Assembly: GCF_001647025.1 (NCBI RefSeq)
Contig: NZ_LUKQ02000005.1
Coordinates: 1-61,267 of the forward strand
From: Endozoicomonas atrinae
GTDB lineage: Bacteria > Pseudomonadota > Gammaproteobacteria > Pseudomonadales > Endozoicomonadaceae
Direction: 5' to 3'
DNA length: 61,267 nt
In this document: positions 48,250-58,219 of the stretch, one piece after another
Layout: every line of letters begins with the position of its first letter
How positions within the stretch are numbered: the first letter of the stretch is position 1
The notes under the pieces: generated by a model
The model's input: the letters and a program-made list of their open reading frames with translations, nothing else
Database searches by the model: none
What the model was told of the DNA's origin: nothing
Position numbers and translations under genes: made by a program

Positions 48250-51003
48250 ATGTCAGAACCAGTCAGTACGCCTCCACTCATACTCGTCGATGGCTCATCT
48301 TACCTCTATCGCGCTTTTCATGCTTCTGAGCGCGCCAATCTGCGAACTGTTGATGGTCGCCCAACGGGTGCTATCCGGGTCATGACGAATATGCTGCGCA
48401 GTCTGATGCGTCAGTATCAGGATAGTCATGTTGCGGTCATTTTTGACGCCAAGGGAAAAAACTTCCGCCATGAAATGTACAGCGAGTACAAAGCGACCCG
48501 GAAGCCCATGCCGGATGACCTGCGCTCGCAAATAGAACCAATACATCAAATTGTCCGTGCTCTTGGCCTGCCTTTGTTAATGATTGAAGGCGTTGAGGCG
48601 GATGATGTGATTGGTACGCTGGCCAGGCAGGCAACCGAGAAAAAGATCGATACCATCATTTCGACAGGTGATAAAGATATTGCTCAGCTGGTTACTGAGC
48701 ATGTGTCTCTGATTGATACCATGAATGATGCGTATACCGATCAAAGTGGTGTTGAGAGTAAGTTTGGTATTCCTGCCAGCTTGATTATCGACTACCTGGC
48801 ATTGATGGGAGACAGCAGCGATAACATTCCGGGTATGCCTGGTGTTGGTCAGAAAACAGCATTGGCTTTGCTGAATGGCATCGGCAGTATCGATGAGATT
48901 GCGGAGCGTCTGGATGAGGTTGCCGCACTTGGGTTTCGTGGGAGCAAGAACTTTGCTGAGAAGTTTACTGAGCATAAGGATATCGTTCTGTTATCCCGAG
49001 AGCTGGCAACCATCAAGACTGATGTAGAGCTGCCAGTTTCCATTGATAATCTGGAAATGCAGCCCCTTGATAAAGAACAACTGTTAGCGCTGTTTAAAGA
49101 GTACGAATTCAGAACATTGATAGCGGACCTGGAGAAAGAAGGTTCTGGTTCAGCGCTGGAGAATAATGAATCTGACGAAAAAGCATCAGGCGTTACCGGT
49201 GAGTATTCGGTAGTCACAGAGGAGGCAGAGTTTCTTGACTGGATAGCACAGCTCGAATCTGCAGAGCTGTTTGCCTTTGATACAGAAACGACCAGCCTGG
49301 ATTACATGGTGGCTGAACTTGTGGGCGTTTCATTTGCCACTGAGCCCGGAAAGGCGGCTTATGTGCCCGTTGCGCATGATTACCTGGGGGCTCCAGCCCA
49401 ACTGGATAGAAGATGGGTACTGGAAAAATTGAAGCCTTTGCTGGAAGACTCGACGAAACAGAAAGTAGGTCAGAACTTTAAATACGACGAAAGCGTGCTG
49501 GCTCGATATGACATCCAAATAAAGGGTATTGCTTTTGATACAATGCTTGAGTCCTATTGTTTGAACTCAATCGCCACCCGTCACAATATGGATGCCCTGG
49601 CAGAGCATTGCCTGGGCTATAAAACCATCAAGTATGAAGACATTGCTGGTAAAGGCGCTAAACAACTGACGTTTAATCAGATAGAGCTTGAGAAAGCGGG
49701 TCCCTATGCGGCAGAAGATGCGGATATTACTTTGCGCCTTCATCATGCCATCTGGGAGCAACTGAAGTCAGAAGCCACCCTATCAAGCGTTTTCCAGGAT
49801 ATAGAAATGCCGCTGGTGGATATTCTTTCACGTATTGAGCGTCATGGTGCCCTGGTTGATGGTGTGTTACTTAAGCAGCAGAGTCTGGAGATTGGTCAAC
49901 GCCTCAAGGAACTGGAGAAAGCAGCCCATGATGAGGCGGGACAGGAATTTAATCTGTCGTCACCAAAGCAGTTGCAGGAACTGCTCTTTGATAAACTGCA
50001 GCTTCCCGTAATTAAGAAGACGCCCAAGGGGCAGCCATCAACCGCAGAAGAGGTGCTGCAGGAGCTTGCGCTGGACTATGAACTTCCCAAGCTGATTCTT
50101 GAGCATCGAGGCTTAAGCAAGCTCAAGTCCACCTATACCGAGAAACTCCCGCAGATGATTAATGCGGCAACAGGCCGTATCCATACCTCTTACCACCAGG
50201 CAGTAACGGCTACTGGGCGACTGTCTTCCTCGGACCCTAACCTTCAGAATATTCCTATTCGAACGCCGGAAGGTCGTCGAGTGCGACAGGCGTTTATTGC
50301 TCCGGAAGGTTACAAGTTGGTGGCTGCAGATTACTCCCAGATTGAGCTGAGAATAATGGCTCACCTCTCTGGAGATAAAGGTTTGCTGGATGCTTTTGCT
50401 CATGGACTGGATATCCATAAAGCAACGGCCGCCGAAGTATTTGGAGTGGCGCTTGATGATGTAACGGGCGATCAGCGACGTAGTGCTAAAGCCATTAACT
50501 TTGGCTTGATCTACGGTATGTCTTCGTTTGGGCTGGCTAAACAGCTGGGTGTATCCAGAAAGTCGGCACAGGAATATATCGATCTGTACTTTGAACGGTA
50601 TCCGGGGGTTTTAAGGTACATGGAAGAGACCAAAAACTTTGCGCGGGAAAAGGGATATGTAGAGACCATCTTTGGTCGTCGTCTATATCTGCCAGAAATC
50701 AATGCCCGAAATGGTATGCGGCGACAGGGGGCTGAACGAACAGCGATCAATGCGCCGATGCAGGGCACTGCAGCAGATATTATCAAGAAGGCGATGATCA
50801 GAGTTGATGAGTGGCTGAAAGTATCGGGGCTTAATGCTCGTGTCATTATGCAGGTTCACGATGAGCTGGTGCTTGAAGTTGCTGGCGAGAGCGTTGACGC
50901 CATTGTTGAGGGTCTAAAAGCGCAGATGGCCGGTGCTGCAGAACTCAGTGTTCCACTGCTGGTCGAAGCGGGTATTGGAGATAACTGGGATGAGGCCCAC
51001 TGA
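48250..51003 (+). CDS. polA: DNA polymerase I
   Basis: Gap-filling and Okazaki-processing polymerase. It is 917 residues, the E. coli type. The 5'-nuclease domain (about 1-290) has DGSSYLYRAFHA and DSSDNIPGMPGVG. The 3'-5' exonuclease domain (about 315-510) keeps its acidic residues (FAFDTETTSLDYM). The polymerase domain has ATGRLSSSDPNLQNIP, VAADYSQIELRIMAHLSGD and MQVHDELVLEV. It is divergent from DUF2782-thrB. Confidence 0.97.
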   Translation: MSEPVSTPPLILVDGSSYLYRAFHASERANLRTVDGRPTGAIRVMTNMLRSLMRQYQDSHVAVIFDAKGKNFRHEMYSEYKATRKPMPDDLRSQIEPIHQIVRALGLPLLMIEGVEADDVIGTLARQATEKKIDTIISTGDKDIAQLVTEHVSLIDTMNDAYTDQSGVESKFGIPASLIIDYLALMGDSSDNIPGMPGVGQKTALALLNGIGSIDEIAERLDEVAALGFRGSKNFAEKFTEHKDIVLLSRELATIKTDVELPVSIDNLEMQPLDKEQLLALFKEYEFRTLIADLEKEGSGSALENNESDEKASGVTGEYSVVTEEAEFLDWIAQLESAELFAFDTETTSLDYMVAELVGVSFATEPGKAAYVPVAHDYLGAPAQLDRRWVLEKLKPLLEDSTKQKVGQNFKYDESVLARYDIQIKGIAFDTMLESYCLNSIATRHNMDALAEHCLGYKTIKYEDIAGKGAKQLTFNQIELEKAGPYAAEDADITLRLHHAIWEQLKSEATLSSVFQDIEMPLVDILSRIERHGALVDGVLLKQQSLEIGQRLKELEKAAHDEAGQEFNLSSPKQLQELLFDKLQLPVIKKTPKGQPSTAEEVLQELALDYELPKLILEHRGLSKLKSTYTEKLPQMINAATGRIHTSYHQAVTATGRLSSSDPNLQNIPIRTPEGRRVRQAFIAPEGYKLVAADYSQIELRIMAHLSGDKGLLDAFAHGLDIHKATAAEVFGVALDDVTGDQRRSAKAINFGLIYGMSSFGLAKQLGVSRKSAQEYIDLYFERYPGVLRYMEETKNFAREKGYVETIFGRRLYLPEINARNGMRRQGAERTAINAPMQGTAADIIKKAMIRVDEWLKVSGLNARVIMQVHDELVLEVAGESVDAIVEGLKAQMAGAAELSVPLLVEAGIGDNWDEAH

Positions 51004-51099
51004 GTTTTTTATGACTTAAGAAGTACTTGGCTATTTGATTTGTAAGTTTTTTGTAAGTAGTGGAACTTTATTGCCATATTGCTTGTCTCATATAGTGAG

Positions 51100-51215
51100 A
51101 CTCAATTGAGTTGTTCCTTGTGTGTTAAGTGTTGGCAATTTTTAAAGCGGTATATGTTTCCCCGCATTTATCGTTGAAAGCCAGTATCCTCTATCAGGAT
51201 TCTGGCTTTTTCTTT
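51100..51215 (+). ncRNA. Candidate small RNA A downstream of polA (5' end approximate)
   Basis: A stretch with no gene ends in a strong terminator (51176-51215). Its body has GCTTGTCT and TGTGTGTT..GTGTTGGCA, partly shared with the next unit. It lies at the position of Spot 42 (spf) in enterics. Sequence identity to Spot 42 is not evident. Confidence 0.35.
51176..51215 (+). terminator. Terminator 1 after polA
   Basis: The stem GAAAGCCAG...CTGGCTTTTTC, with an inner ATCCT/AGGAT pairing and loop CTATC, is followed by TTTTTCTTT. Confidence 0.8.
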
Positions 51216-51489
51216 ATCTAGATACTTAGAAAGTAGCCAGCCATATGACATCCTATACATTCTGAATGTTTGTTCAGGGGGGCAACTCTCCTGCATTACA
51301 ATTCCAGCTACACAGCTAAAGCTGTACTCCTTTCGTTTTGCCTGCATAGAACTTGCTCAGGTAACCAGACGTCTCCGGTGCATTTGGTTAACTATTTTTA
51401 TTCAAATTTTTTTATTTTTTTTGGGAACTTTTTGGAATTTTGCTTGTCTGAATATATGAGGATAGGAAAAAGACAGCAGTTTGGTACTG

Positions 51490-51602
51490 ATTCTTATTGC
51501 TCACTGTGTGTTTTGTGTTGACAGAAAGTTAAGTTGTAGGCTGCTCCCCTGTAGCCGAAGCTACATAGCCAGTATTCTTCCCCCGGATACTGGTTTTTTT
51601 TT
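51490..51602 (+). ncRNA. Candidate small RNA B (5' end approximate)
   Basis: A tetraloop hairpin TGTAGC-CGAA-GCTACA (51550-51565) and C-rich single-stranded stretches (CTCCCC, TTCTTCCCCC) precede terminator 2. The unit shares GCTTGTCT, TGTGTGTT..GTGTTGACA and GCCAGTAT with unit A. Confidence 0.35.
51569..51602 (+). terminator. Terminator 2 after polA
   Basis: The stem CCAGTAT / ATACTGG with a C-rich loop is followed by nine T. Confidence 0.8.
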
Positions 51603-51639
51603 GCAGAATTTCTATGCAACTGAATCTAACGAATAGGCT

Positions 51640-51809
51640 TTAATGGCCGTTAAAGAATATATGTCGGTTGGGTTGGTTGATTACTTGGAAGCCAAGCTTC
51701 ATAGCCACCAGAATCGTCATAGCACCTTTAGGTATGTACTTTGTAGATGTTGATGTAATAATAGAGACAGTATGAAACGGTCATCCTCCTCTGGTGACCG
51801 TTTTTTTTT
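51640..51809 (+). ncRNA. Candidate small RNA C (5' end approximate)
   Basis: A hairpin GAAGC-CAA-GCTTC followed by ATAGCCA resembles the GCTAC-ATAGCCA of unit B. The unit ends in terminator 3, whose loop reads TCCTCCTCTGG, an anti-Shine-Dalgarno-like sequence. Confidence 0.35.
51776..51809 (+). terminator. Terminator 3 after polA
   Basis: A perfect 8-bp stem AACGGTCA / TGACCGTT, 11-base pyrimidine-rich loop, and nine T. Confidence 0.85.
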
Positions 51810-52032
51810 GAGACTGTATTTTTCTGTTTGATTTCTCCATTCCTGCGCTAGGACTTTTTCGGTCAGCCATGAGTCCAGTTGACCACACAAGCGTTCAGGC
51901 ATTCCACATAAATAAATAGAAAGCAACGCAGAATGACGCAAATCATCGGCAGCTAGAAACATATTTAACTGATAACCCCCCCCCCATTGAATCTATCAGG
52001 CTTAGCCTGCTTTCTCGCACGACTGCAAAGAT

Positions 52033-52150
52033 GCAGGAGCTAGGGAAGGTGCGAATAAGTCCGCTCTCACCTTCGGTAACCCCTAGTATTACTGACACTG
52101 CCTTTGGAAAAAGGGACTTATTCGCAGTTTCCCTAGAGCATCGCAGGAGC
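52033..52150. mobile_element. MITE-like element with inverted ends
   Basis: Ends TAGGGAAGGTGCGAATAAGTCC (first 20 bases of the 52041-52062 arm considered) and GGACTTATTCGCA..TTCCCTA (52114-52135) are inverted, with 20 of 22 positions matching. GCAGGAGC flanks both sides directly (52033-52040 and 52143-52150), like a target duplication but offset on the right by seven bases. No transposase lies inside. It sits between the small-RNA-like array and the gdhB 3' end. Confidence 0.5.
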
Positions 52151-52181
52151 TGTTGCCGGTAGGTCAGTGCCAAGCAAGTTT

Positions 52182-55100
52182 CTAGTTTGAAGCAATGAGA
52201 GACAGTTCCTGTATAGCTACTGACAGCATGGCAAGGTTCTGCTCTCTGGCGGATTGTATTTCCCGGACAGTCGCTTTCCAGCGATCAATTAGTTCAGCAT
52301 TTTTTTCGAGCCATCGTTTAAGGCGTTCTTCTGGCTTTCCCTGTGAATGAGTCAGAACATGAATACAATTATCATTGAGGGTTCTATCCAACTGATCTTT
52401 CAGGGATGACTGTACTTTGCGTTGCCAGAGGTCGTTAACTGGTAATTGACGAATACGTTCTCTTAACCAGGGTAGGCAAAGATAGTCTTCAAGGGCAAAA
52501 AAGATAGAGGCCACATCAATAACAGTAAATTGATATTCATTAGCCACACTGACCATAAACAGTACGTAATAAAGATATCGAAGGCCTGCACAGGTTTCCG
52601 CCAGCATTTGCGGCAGCTGTGCTTCCTGTAGCCAGGTAACTCTACCACCCAGCCATGCACAGTCTTCCTCTCCCAGCAGCTCTGCCAGTTGTCCACTGAC
52701 CGCGCTGACGCCTGGTTTATAGTTACTGATAAGAGACTCAATATCCATCTGACTGCCGTGGTTCTTCAGTAACCAGATACATGCTTTTTCAATATGCTGC
52801 TGTACCCGGAACAGCTCTACTCTCTGGATATCATCTTTTACATCAAACCCCAGATTTTCAAACTGGTCCCAGATAGATGGAATGGAAAAGATCTCTTTTA
52901 TAGCCATAAATGCCCGGACACAATTAAGCTCCGAATTTCTGGTTTCCTGATGAATATACTCAATAAAAGTTGCTCCCATTCTATTACCAACTTCGTTGCT
53001 GAGATGGGTAGCCAGTATCTCGGTTTTTAATGGATGGTTTCTGATTTGATCAGGGAACTGATTGCGGAGTTGTGATGGAAAATAGTCCAGCAGTTTTGCA
53101 TCCAGTATTGGATCGTCACCAACATTGGCTGAGACAAGGGATTCAAAAAGCTCCAGCTTTGTGTGGGACAAAAGAATGGCTATTTCTGGTCGGGTAAGAC
53201 CCTCACCAGCTTTCACTCTGGCTTTGAGCTCTGTATCTGATGGCAGACAGTCCTGAGCTCGGTTAAGACGTCCTTTTTGTTCGAGCTTCCTGATCAGGAA
53301 ACGATGGTCATTAAATAACAGAACATTTTGTTGAAGACTCAGACTCAGCCTCTGGCTCTGTAAAAAATTATGCCTGAGAACCAGTCTGGCAATCTCATCA
53401 GTCATGCTGGCCAGTAAAATATTACGCTGCTTTATGGTTATATCACCATCATCAACCATCTGATTAAGCAGAATCTTTATGTTGACTTCATGATCTGAGC
53501 TGTCAACCCCCCCCGAGTTATCGATAGCGTCGGTATTGATGAGGCCTCCCCTCCTGGAGAACTCAATTCTTGCCAGTTGAGTCAACCCCAGATTTCCACC
53601 CTCCCCTACAGCGCTCGTATTCAATTCGCTGGCACTGATCCTCACATTATCATTAGACCTGTCTCCTGCATCAGCATTACTTTCACTGCTGGCTCTTATG
53701 TATGTACCAATTCCTCCATTCCACAATAGATCAGCTGGTGCTTTAAGAATTGTTTGAATAAGCTCAGCAGGCGACATTATGGTTTTATCCGTTGCCAGTA
53801 TGGTTCTGGCCTGCTTGCTCAAATGAACGCTTTTCAGCTGACGACTGAATACGCCTCCACCTTCCGATATTTTACTGCGGTCATAATCTTCCCAGGATGA
53901 CCTGGGTAAATTAAACAGACGCTGACGCTCACTGAAGCTGACTGAAATGTCAGGGCTTGGGTCGATAAAAATGTGCTGGTGGTTAAATGCGGCAATCAGG
54001 CGAATATGGTTGGAAAGAAGCATGCCATTTCCAAATACATCACCAGACATATCTCCAATACCGATGACCGTGAAATCCTGGGTCTGGGTATCTATTTCAC
54101 GCTCTTTAAAGATCCTTTTTACGGACTCCCAGGCTCCTCGGGCAGTAATCCCCATTTTTTTATGGTCATAGCCCAAGCTTCCACCAGAAGCAAAAGCATC
54201 TCGCAGCCAGAATCCATATGATTCTGATACCTCGTTTGCAATATCTGAAAAACTAGCGGTGCCTTTATCGGCTGCAACCACAAGGTAAGGGTCATCATCA
54301 TCGTAGCGTATGACTTCTTTAGGAGGGATTATGTTTCCGCCATGAAGGTTATCGGTTAGATCCAGAAGCCCAGAAATAAATGCTCGATAGCATGAAACAC
54401 CTTCTGCCAGTATTTCTTCCCTTGAGCCATTGGCCGGGAGATTTTTTGTTACAAAGCCTCCCTTTGCCCCGTGAGGTACAATGATGGCATTTTTTATCAT
54501 CTGAGCTTTGACTAGCCCCAGAATCTCAGTACGAAAATCTTCCATTCTGTCTGACCACCTTAACCCTCCTCTGGCAATCCTCCCACACCGCATATGAATG
54601 CCTTCAAAGCATGGAGAGTAGACAAATATTTCAAACATTGGTCTGGGGTGAGGTGATGTTGGAATCTTCTCGGGTTGTAGCTTGAAAGACAAATAGCTTT
54701 TCGGCTCGCCTTGGTCCTGCTTCTGATAGGCATTGGTTCTCAACATAGCCTCAATAACGCTCAGAAAGTGTCGCAGGATCCGATCTTCATCAAGGTTGGC
54801 AACACTATCCAGCAGTTGGTAAACCCTTTCAGAACAGGCATTGGCAATTTCCTGGCGATCACCACGGAAATCCGGATAAAAACGAATGCTGAACAGGTCT
54901 ACGATTTCACGAACCACCGATGGGTTGCTGTTAAGTACTTTCTGCATATAGCTCTGGCTGAATGGCACTTGGAGTTGCATCAAGTATTTGGATAGAGCCC
55001 TGATGAGCACAACCTGCTCCCAGTTCAAACCAGCAGAAACCACCAGTCCATTGAACCCGTCATTCTCCATTTCTCCTTTCCATGTACGAATGAACACCTC

Positions 55101-57044
55101 CTGGAACTGTTCCCGCAGATGGGTATCTTCAAGGTTGGAGTGATTTGGCGTTGAGCTTTCAGCTTCAGGTGAATTTAGATTGGCCGTCAGCGCATTATCA
55201 TGGCCATTAGGCTCAATGCTGAAATCAAGCACCCAGGCACTTTCCTGACTGTAGGGGCTGATAGCGTAAGGCCTTGCACTGCGAACTCTGACGCCCATTT
55301 TCTCAAGAATGGGAAGTACATCTGAGAGTGCCAGGAGAGGCCCTTTACCAAGAACACGAAAGTGCCATCGATAATGGTCGGTAACCGGACGATAAAGACT
55401 TGTCCTTATCTGATGGCTGTCTTTTAAAGATTCCAGGCGTTGAATGTCTGCTACTGCCTGGCGAGGGGTAACATCTTCCCGGTAAGCGGCGGGGAATGCC
55501 TGCAGATAACACTGTGCCATCTTGTTACCTGAAGCCTCTCCAAAAGCCTCTTTTAATGCTTGTTGCAAGTGGTCTGTCCAGTTCAACATCGCCTCATGTA
55601 TCATGGCTTCCAGCCGCTCAACATCGATATTCTGCTGGTTGGCATGACGACAATGCACAGTAAATTGTAATTGCGCCATTGGGTTTTCAGATAGCTGGAC
55701 ATTGAAGTCGATACTGTTTCCACTCAATTCACTGAGCAGGATCTGTTGCATCTGCAGGCGAAGCTCAGTATTAAAATTATCTCGGGATACATAAACAAGC
55801 ACAGTGATAAAGCGGTCATAGGTGTCAGGACGAAGGAATACTTTCAATTGTCGTAGTTCATGGCAGTCAAGTATCCCGTTAATGACAGCCTTAAGTTGTT
55901 CAAAGCTTGCCTGCAAGAGCTCGTCCCTTGGATAGTCATGAATAATGTGGCGCAGCGCGTTACCCCGGTGGCTATTTGCAGGGCAGTTGTCGTTTTTTAG
56001 GAGTCTTGCCACTTTTTTTCGTATTAAAGGAATCTCATCCAGCGGAACGTTGTAGGCTGTTGACGAAAATAGTCCGAAAAAACGCCATTCCCCGGTCACT
56101 GCACCTGAATCGTTAAATTGTTTTATCCCAATGTAGTCCAGGTGAGCAGGTCGATGAACCGTTGAACGGCTGATGGATTTGGTGATGACCAGTAACTCAG
56201 GTGCTTGAATTTGTGATGCAATATAGGGTGATAGCTCTTGCTCTACTGGATTATGATGGGGGCCTTCTCGGAAAGTCCCCAAACCGGCTTTGTTGTTGGT
56301 GCGTAGTCTTAATTTATTTGGCCCCTGGATGATTTCATAATAGCGAAAGCCGATAAAAAGAAAATTATCTCTTTTCAGCCAGTTTAGAAAAGCAAGCGCT
56401 TCTTTCAGTTCAACATCCTGTAATGGTGCTGGGTGACTTTGGCACCATTGAATAGCGTCATCCAGCTTGGCTTGCATTGCCTCCCAGTCAGAAACTACTT
56501 TATGAACATCCTCAATGATATTCCGGATACTTGACGAGACCTTCTCTAAATCAAGATGCTCTGGTTGCTGGTCTATTTCAACTCGAATGACTGCTTCGGT
56601 AATGTTTGCCTGCCGAGTGCTGATTGAGTGTAGCTGACCAGTGCTGTCCCTTTCCGACCGAAGGGTTGGGTGATTCAGGCTATAAACTTTTATTTTCTGA
56701 CGATCAAGTTCCATCAATACAGACGACACCAGAAATGGCATGTCATCAGTAATGATCTCAATAATGCTATGTGTGGAGTGCCAGTGGTGGGTTTCTGGTT
56801 CTGGGTTGTAGACGCGGATCTTGATTTGTTCGGGTTGCCTTGTCTTTAGAAACTGCCATAGGCAGAGTAATGCTCCATAGCAGTCATCCGTATTTATCCG
56901 GCTAAGGTCTTTGCTGGAAACTCCACGATAATAGGCATCAGCAAGCGACTGAATTTGTTCATGTTCTTTGTTTGACATGCGCTTTGCCAGAAGCGATTGA
57001 ACCTGATTAACGATGACGGCTCGAAAATCTTTAAAGCGGTTCAT
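52182..57044 (-). CDS. gdhB: NAD-dependent glutamate dehydrogenase, large (180-kDa) type
   Basis: Deaminates glutamate to 2-oxoglutarate with NAD, mainly a catabolic role. It is 1620 residues, the usual length for this class. A long N-terminal regulatory half (ACT-like segments, for example IIEITDDMPFLVSSVLMEL; shown in part) leads to the catalytic region (about 700-1200) with GGLRWSDRMEDFRTEILGL, the Lys-rich GAKGGFV and the nucleotide-binding IGIGDMSGDVFGNGMLLS. A helical C-terminal domain follows. It is transcribed alone leftward. Symbol by analogy to Pseudomonas gdhB. Confidence 0.95.
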   Translation of the reverse strand: MNRFKDFRAVIVNQVQSLLAKRMSNKEHEQIQSLADAYYRGVSSKDLSRINTDDCYGALLCLWQFLKTRQPEQIKIRVYNPEPETHHWHSTHSIIEIITDDMPFLVSSVLMELDRQKIKVYSLNHPTLRSERDSTGQLHSISTRQANITEAVIRVEIDQQPEHLDLEKVSSSIRNIIEDVHKVVSDWEAMQAKLDDAIQWCQSHPAPLQDVELKEALAFLNWLKRDNFLFIGFRYYEIIQGPNKLRLRTNNKAGLGTFREGPHHNPVEQELSPYIASQIQAPELLVITKSISRSTVHRPAHLDYIGIKQFNDSGAVTGEWRFFGLFSSTAYNVPLDEIPLIRKKVARLLKNDNCPANSHRGNALRHIIHDYPRDELLQASFEQLKAVINGILDCHELRQLKVFLRPDTYDRFITVLVYVSRDNFNTELRLQMQQILLSELSGNSIDFNVQLSENPMAQLQFTVHCRHANQQNIDVERLEAMIHEAMLNWTDHLQQALKEAFGEASGNKMAQCYLQAFPAAYREDVTPRQAVADIQRLESLKDSHQIRTSLYRPVTDHYRWHFRVLGKGPLLALSDVLPILEKMGVRVRSARPYAISPYSQESAWVLDFSIEPNGHDNALTANLNSPEAESSTPNHSNLEDTHLREQFQEVFIRTWKGEMENDGFNGLVVSAGLNWEQVVLIRALSKYLMQLQVPFSQSYMQKVLNSNPSVVREIVDLFSIRFYPDFRGDRQEIANACSERVYQLLDSVANLDEDRILRHFLSVIEAMLRTNAYQKQDQGEPKSYLSFKLQPEKIPTSPHPRPMFEIFVYSPCFEGIHMRCGRIARGGLRWSDRMEDFRTEILGLVKAQMIKNAIIVPHGAKGGFVTKNLPANGSREEILAEGVSCYRAFISGLLDLTDNLHGGNIIPPKEVIRYDDDDPYLVVAADKGTASFSDIANEVSESYGFWLRDAFASGGSLGYDHKKMGITARGAWESVKRIFKEREIDTQTQDFTVIGIGDMSGDVFGNGMLLSNHIRLIAAFNHQHIFIDPSPDISVSFSERQRLFNLPRSSWEDYDRSKISEGGGVFSRQLKSVHLSKQARTILATDKTIMSPAELIQTILKAPADLLWNGGIGTYIRASSESNADAGDRSNDNVRISASELNTSAVGEGGNLGLTQLARIEFSRRGGLINTDAIDNSGGVDSSDHEVNIKILLNQMVDDGDITIKQRNILLASMTDEIARLVLRHNFLQSQRLSLSLQQNVLLFNDHRFLIRKLEQKGRLNRAQDCLPSDTELKARVKAGEGLTRPEIAILLSHTKLELFESLVSANVGDDPILDAKLLDYFPSQLRNQFPDQIRNHPLKTEILATHLSNEVGNRMGATFIEYIHQETRNSELNCVRAFMAIKEIFSIPSIWDQFENLGFDVKDDIQRVELFRVQQHIEKACIWLLKNHGSQMDIESLISNYKPGVSAVSGQLAELLGEEDCAWLGGRVTWLQEAQLPQMLAETCAGLRYLYYVLFMVSVANEYQFTVIDVASIFFALEDYLCLPWLRERIRQLPVNDLWQRKVQSSLKDQLDRTLNDNCIHVLTHSQGKPEERLKRWLEKNAELIDRWKATVREIQSAREQNLAMLSVAIQELSLIASN

Positions 57045-57586
57045 GATATTCCTCTGTAATTCGAATTGAGGAAGGCAAACTGTCCGCAGGTTGGTTCTCC
57101 CACTTGATTTGCCTTGTTATGCAGCGACTGTCAATTCTCATGCTCCATCAGCAGACGAGTTGCCGTGACTTCCTGTGGGCGGTTATTTCGCAGAGACAAC
57201 TTTTTGGGTGACACCGATCAAAACCTCTGTATAAAATCGCTTTTGCTCTTTTTGCAAAGAGCACTTTACAAAGAGCCTGTTAAAAAGTGTCTGGTTGCAT
57301 TAAAAATGTCAGTCTGGCTTTGCTGACAACATAGACGAGAAATGGTTCAAATGCCTTGGGATTGCTGATTTTGCGGGGGGCTAAGCATAATCCGTAGCCT
57401 TCAGGGAATTTGCAAGAGGCGTCCAACTCTGGTATAAAGCCCGATCTTTGTATGAGGGTAGCTGCTGATGAGTCTTGAAGGTCTCTTGACTCTGTAACCA
57501 TGGGCAGATCTGCCCGAAGCAGACACTGGAATTCAGTTAAGTTTTCCGGCCTCATGGCTGGATTTTTGGTTTGAGAGGCCATCCAC
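57045..57586. other. gdhB-rpmB divergent spacer
   Basis: About 540 bases without a supported gene. It holds a promoter-like element towards rpmB (57208-57235), a small inverted repeat GCTCTTT..AAAGAGC near 57245-57263, and otherwise unremarkable sequence. The leader ahead of rpmB would be about 340 bases, long for a ribosomal protein gene. Confidence 0.5.
57208..57235 (+). promoter_or_regulatory. Possible promoter of rpmB-rpmG
   Basis: GTGACA (57208-57213) and TATAAA (57230-57235) are separated by 16 bases, close to the sigma-70 consensus. Confidence 0.45.
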
Positions 57587-57823
57587 ATGTCCAAGGTTTG
57601 TCAGGTTACCGGCAAGCGCCCGGTTACCGGGAATAACGTTTCCCACGCTCAGAACAAAACTCGTCGTCGCTTCGTGCCTAACCTGCACCACAAGCGCTTC
57701 TGGGTTGAAAGCGAAAAGCGCTTTGTGCGCCTGCGTGTTTCTGCAAAAGGCATGCGTATCATCGACAAGAAAGGCATTGATGCCGTTCTGGCTGATCTGC
57801 GCGCCAGTGGTCAAAAATTCTAA
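57587..57823 (+). CDS. rpmB: Large ribosomal subunit protein bL28
   Basis: The 78-residue 50S protein begins [20 protein letters not shown] and has [15 protein letters not shown], as in the E. coli protein. GAGAGG lies eight bases before the ATG. It is followed 19 bases later by rpmG, the standard pair. Confidence 0.98.
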   Translation: MSKVCQVTGKRPVTGNNVSHAQNKTRRRFVPNLHHKRFWVESEKRFVRLRVSAKGMRIIDKKGIDAVLADLRASGQKF

Positions 57824-57842
57824 GTTAGCAGGAGCATAAATC

Positions 57843-58010
57843 ATGGCTAAAGGTATTCGTGAGAAGATCAAGCTGGTTTCCAGCGCAGGTACTGGTCACT
57901 ACTACACCACCACCAAGAACAAGCGTAATACGCCTGACAAGCTGGTGTTCAAGAAGTATGACCCGGTTGTTCGCAAGCACGTAGAGTACAAGGAATACAA
58001 GATCAAGTAA
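57843..58010 (+). CDS. rpmG: Large ribosomal subunit protein bL33
   Basis: The 55-residue 50S protein [20 protein letters not shown]...VEYKEYKIK lacks the two CxxC pairs, so it is the zinc-independent form. It follows rpmB by 19 bases and is itself followed by a 12-bp hairpin. It is too short for a routine ORF call. Confidence 0.97.
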   Translation: MAKGIREKIKLVSSAGTGHYYTTTKNKRNTPDKLVFKKYDPVVRKHVEYKEYKIK

Positions 58011-58029
58011 GTCTTGTTTGCTTTGCTCT

Positions 58030-58058
58030 GGTCCGTATCAGGCAAACTGATACGGACC
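58030..58058 (+). terminator. Hairpin after rpmG
   Basis: A perfect 12-bp stem GGTCCGTATCAG / CTGATACGGACC, loop GCAAA. The T tract is weak. Confidence 0.7.
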
Positions 58059-58219
58059 GCCACTCCCTTCTGTTGCGCTTTTCTCTCTATTTGTATTTCT
58101 GTTTAGGTTCAAAACGAACCATCCCCTCCGTTTCGCTTAGGATCTGGGTGCTGTCACTACTGTTGCATTCCGGTTGCACTGTTATAATGCGCGCCATTCA
58201 AAAACATCAGCTGTAGGTC

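Noticed and set aside
51717-52173. Two minus-strand frames of 81 and 76 codons
   Set aside because: They run through the terminators and the inverted-repeat element and look like chance frames in non-coding DNA.
57280-57594. 104-codon minus-strand frame before rpmB
   Set aside because: Starts with TTG inside rpmB, has no ribosome site and no recognisable family; treated as chance.
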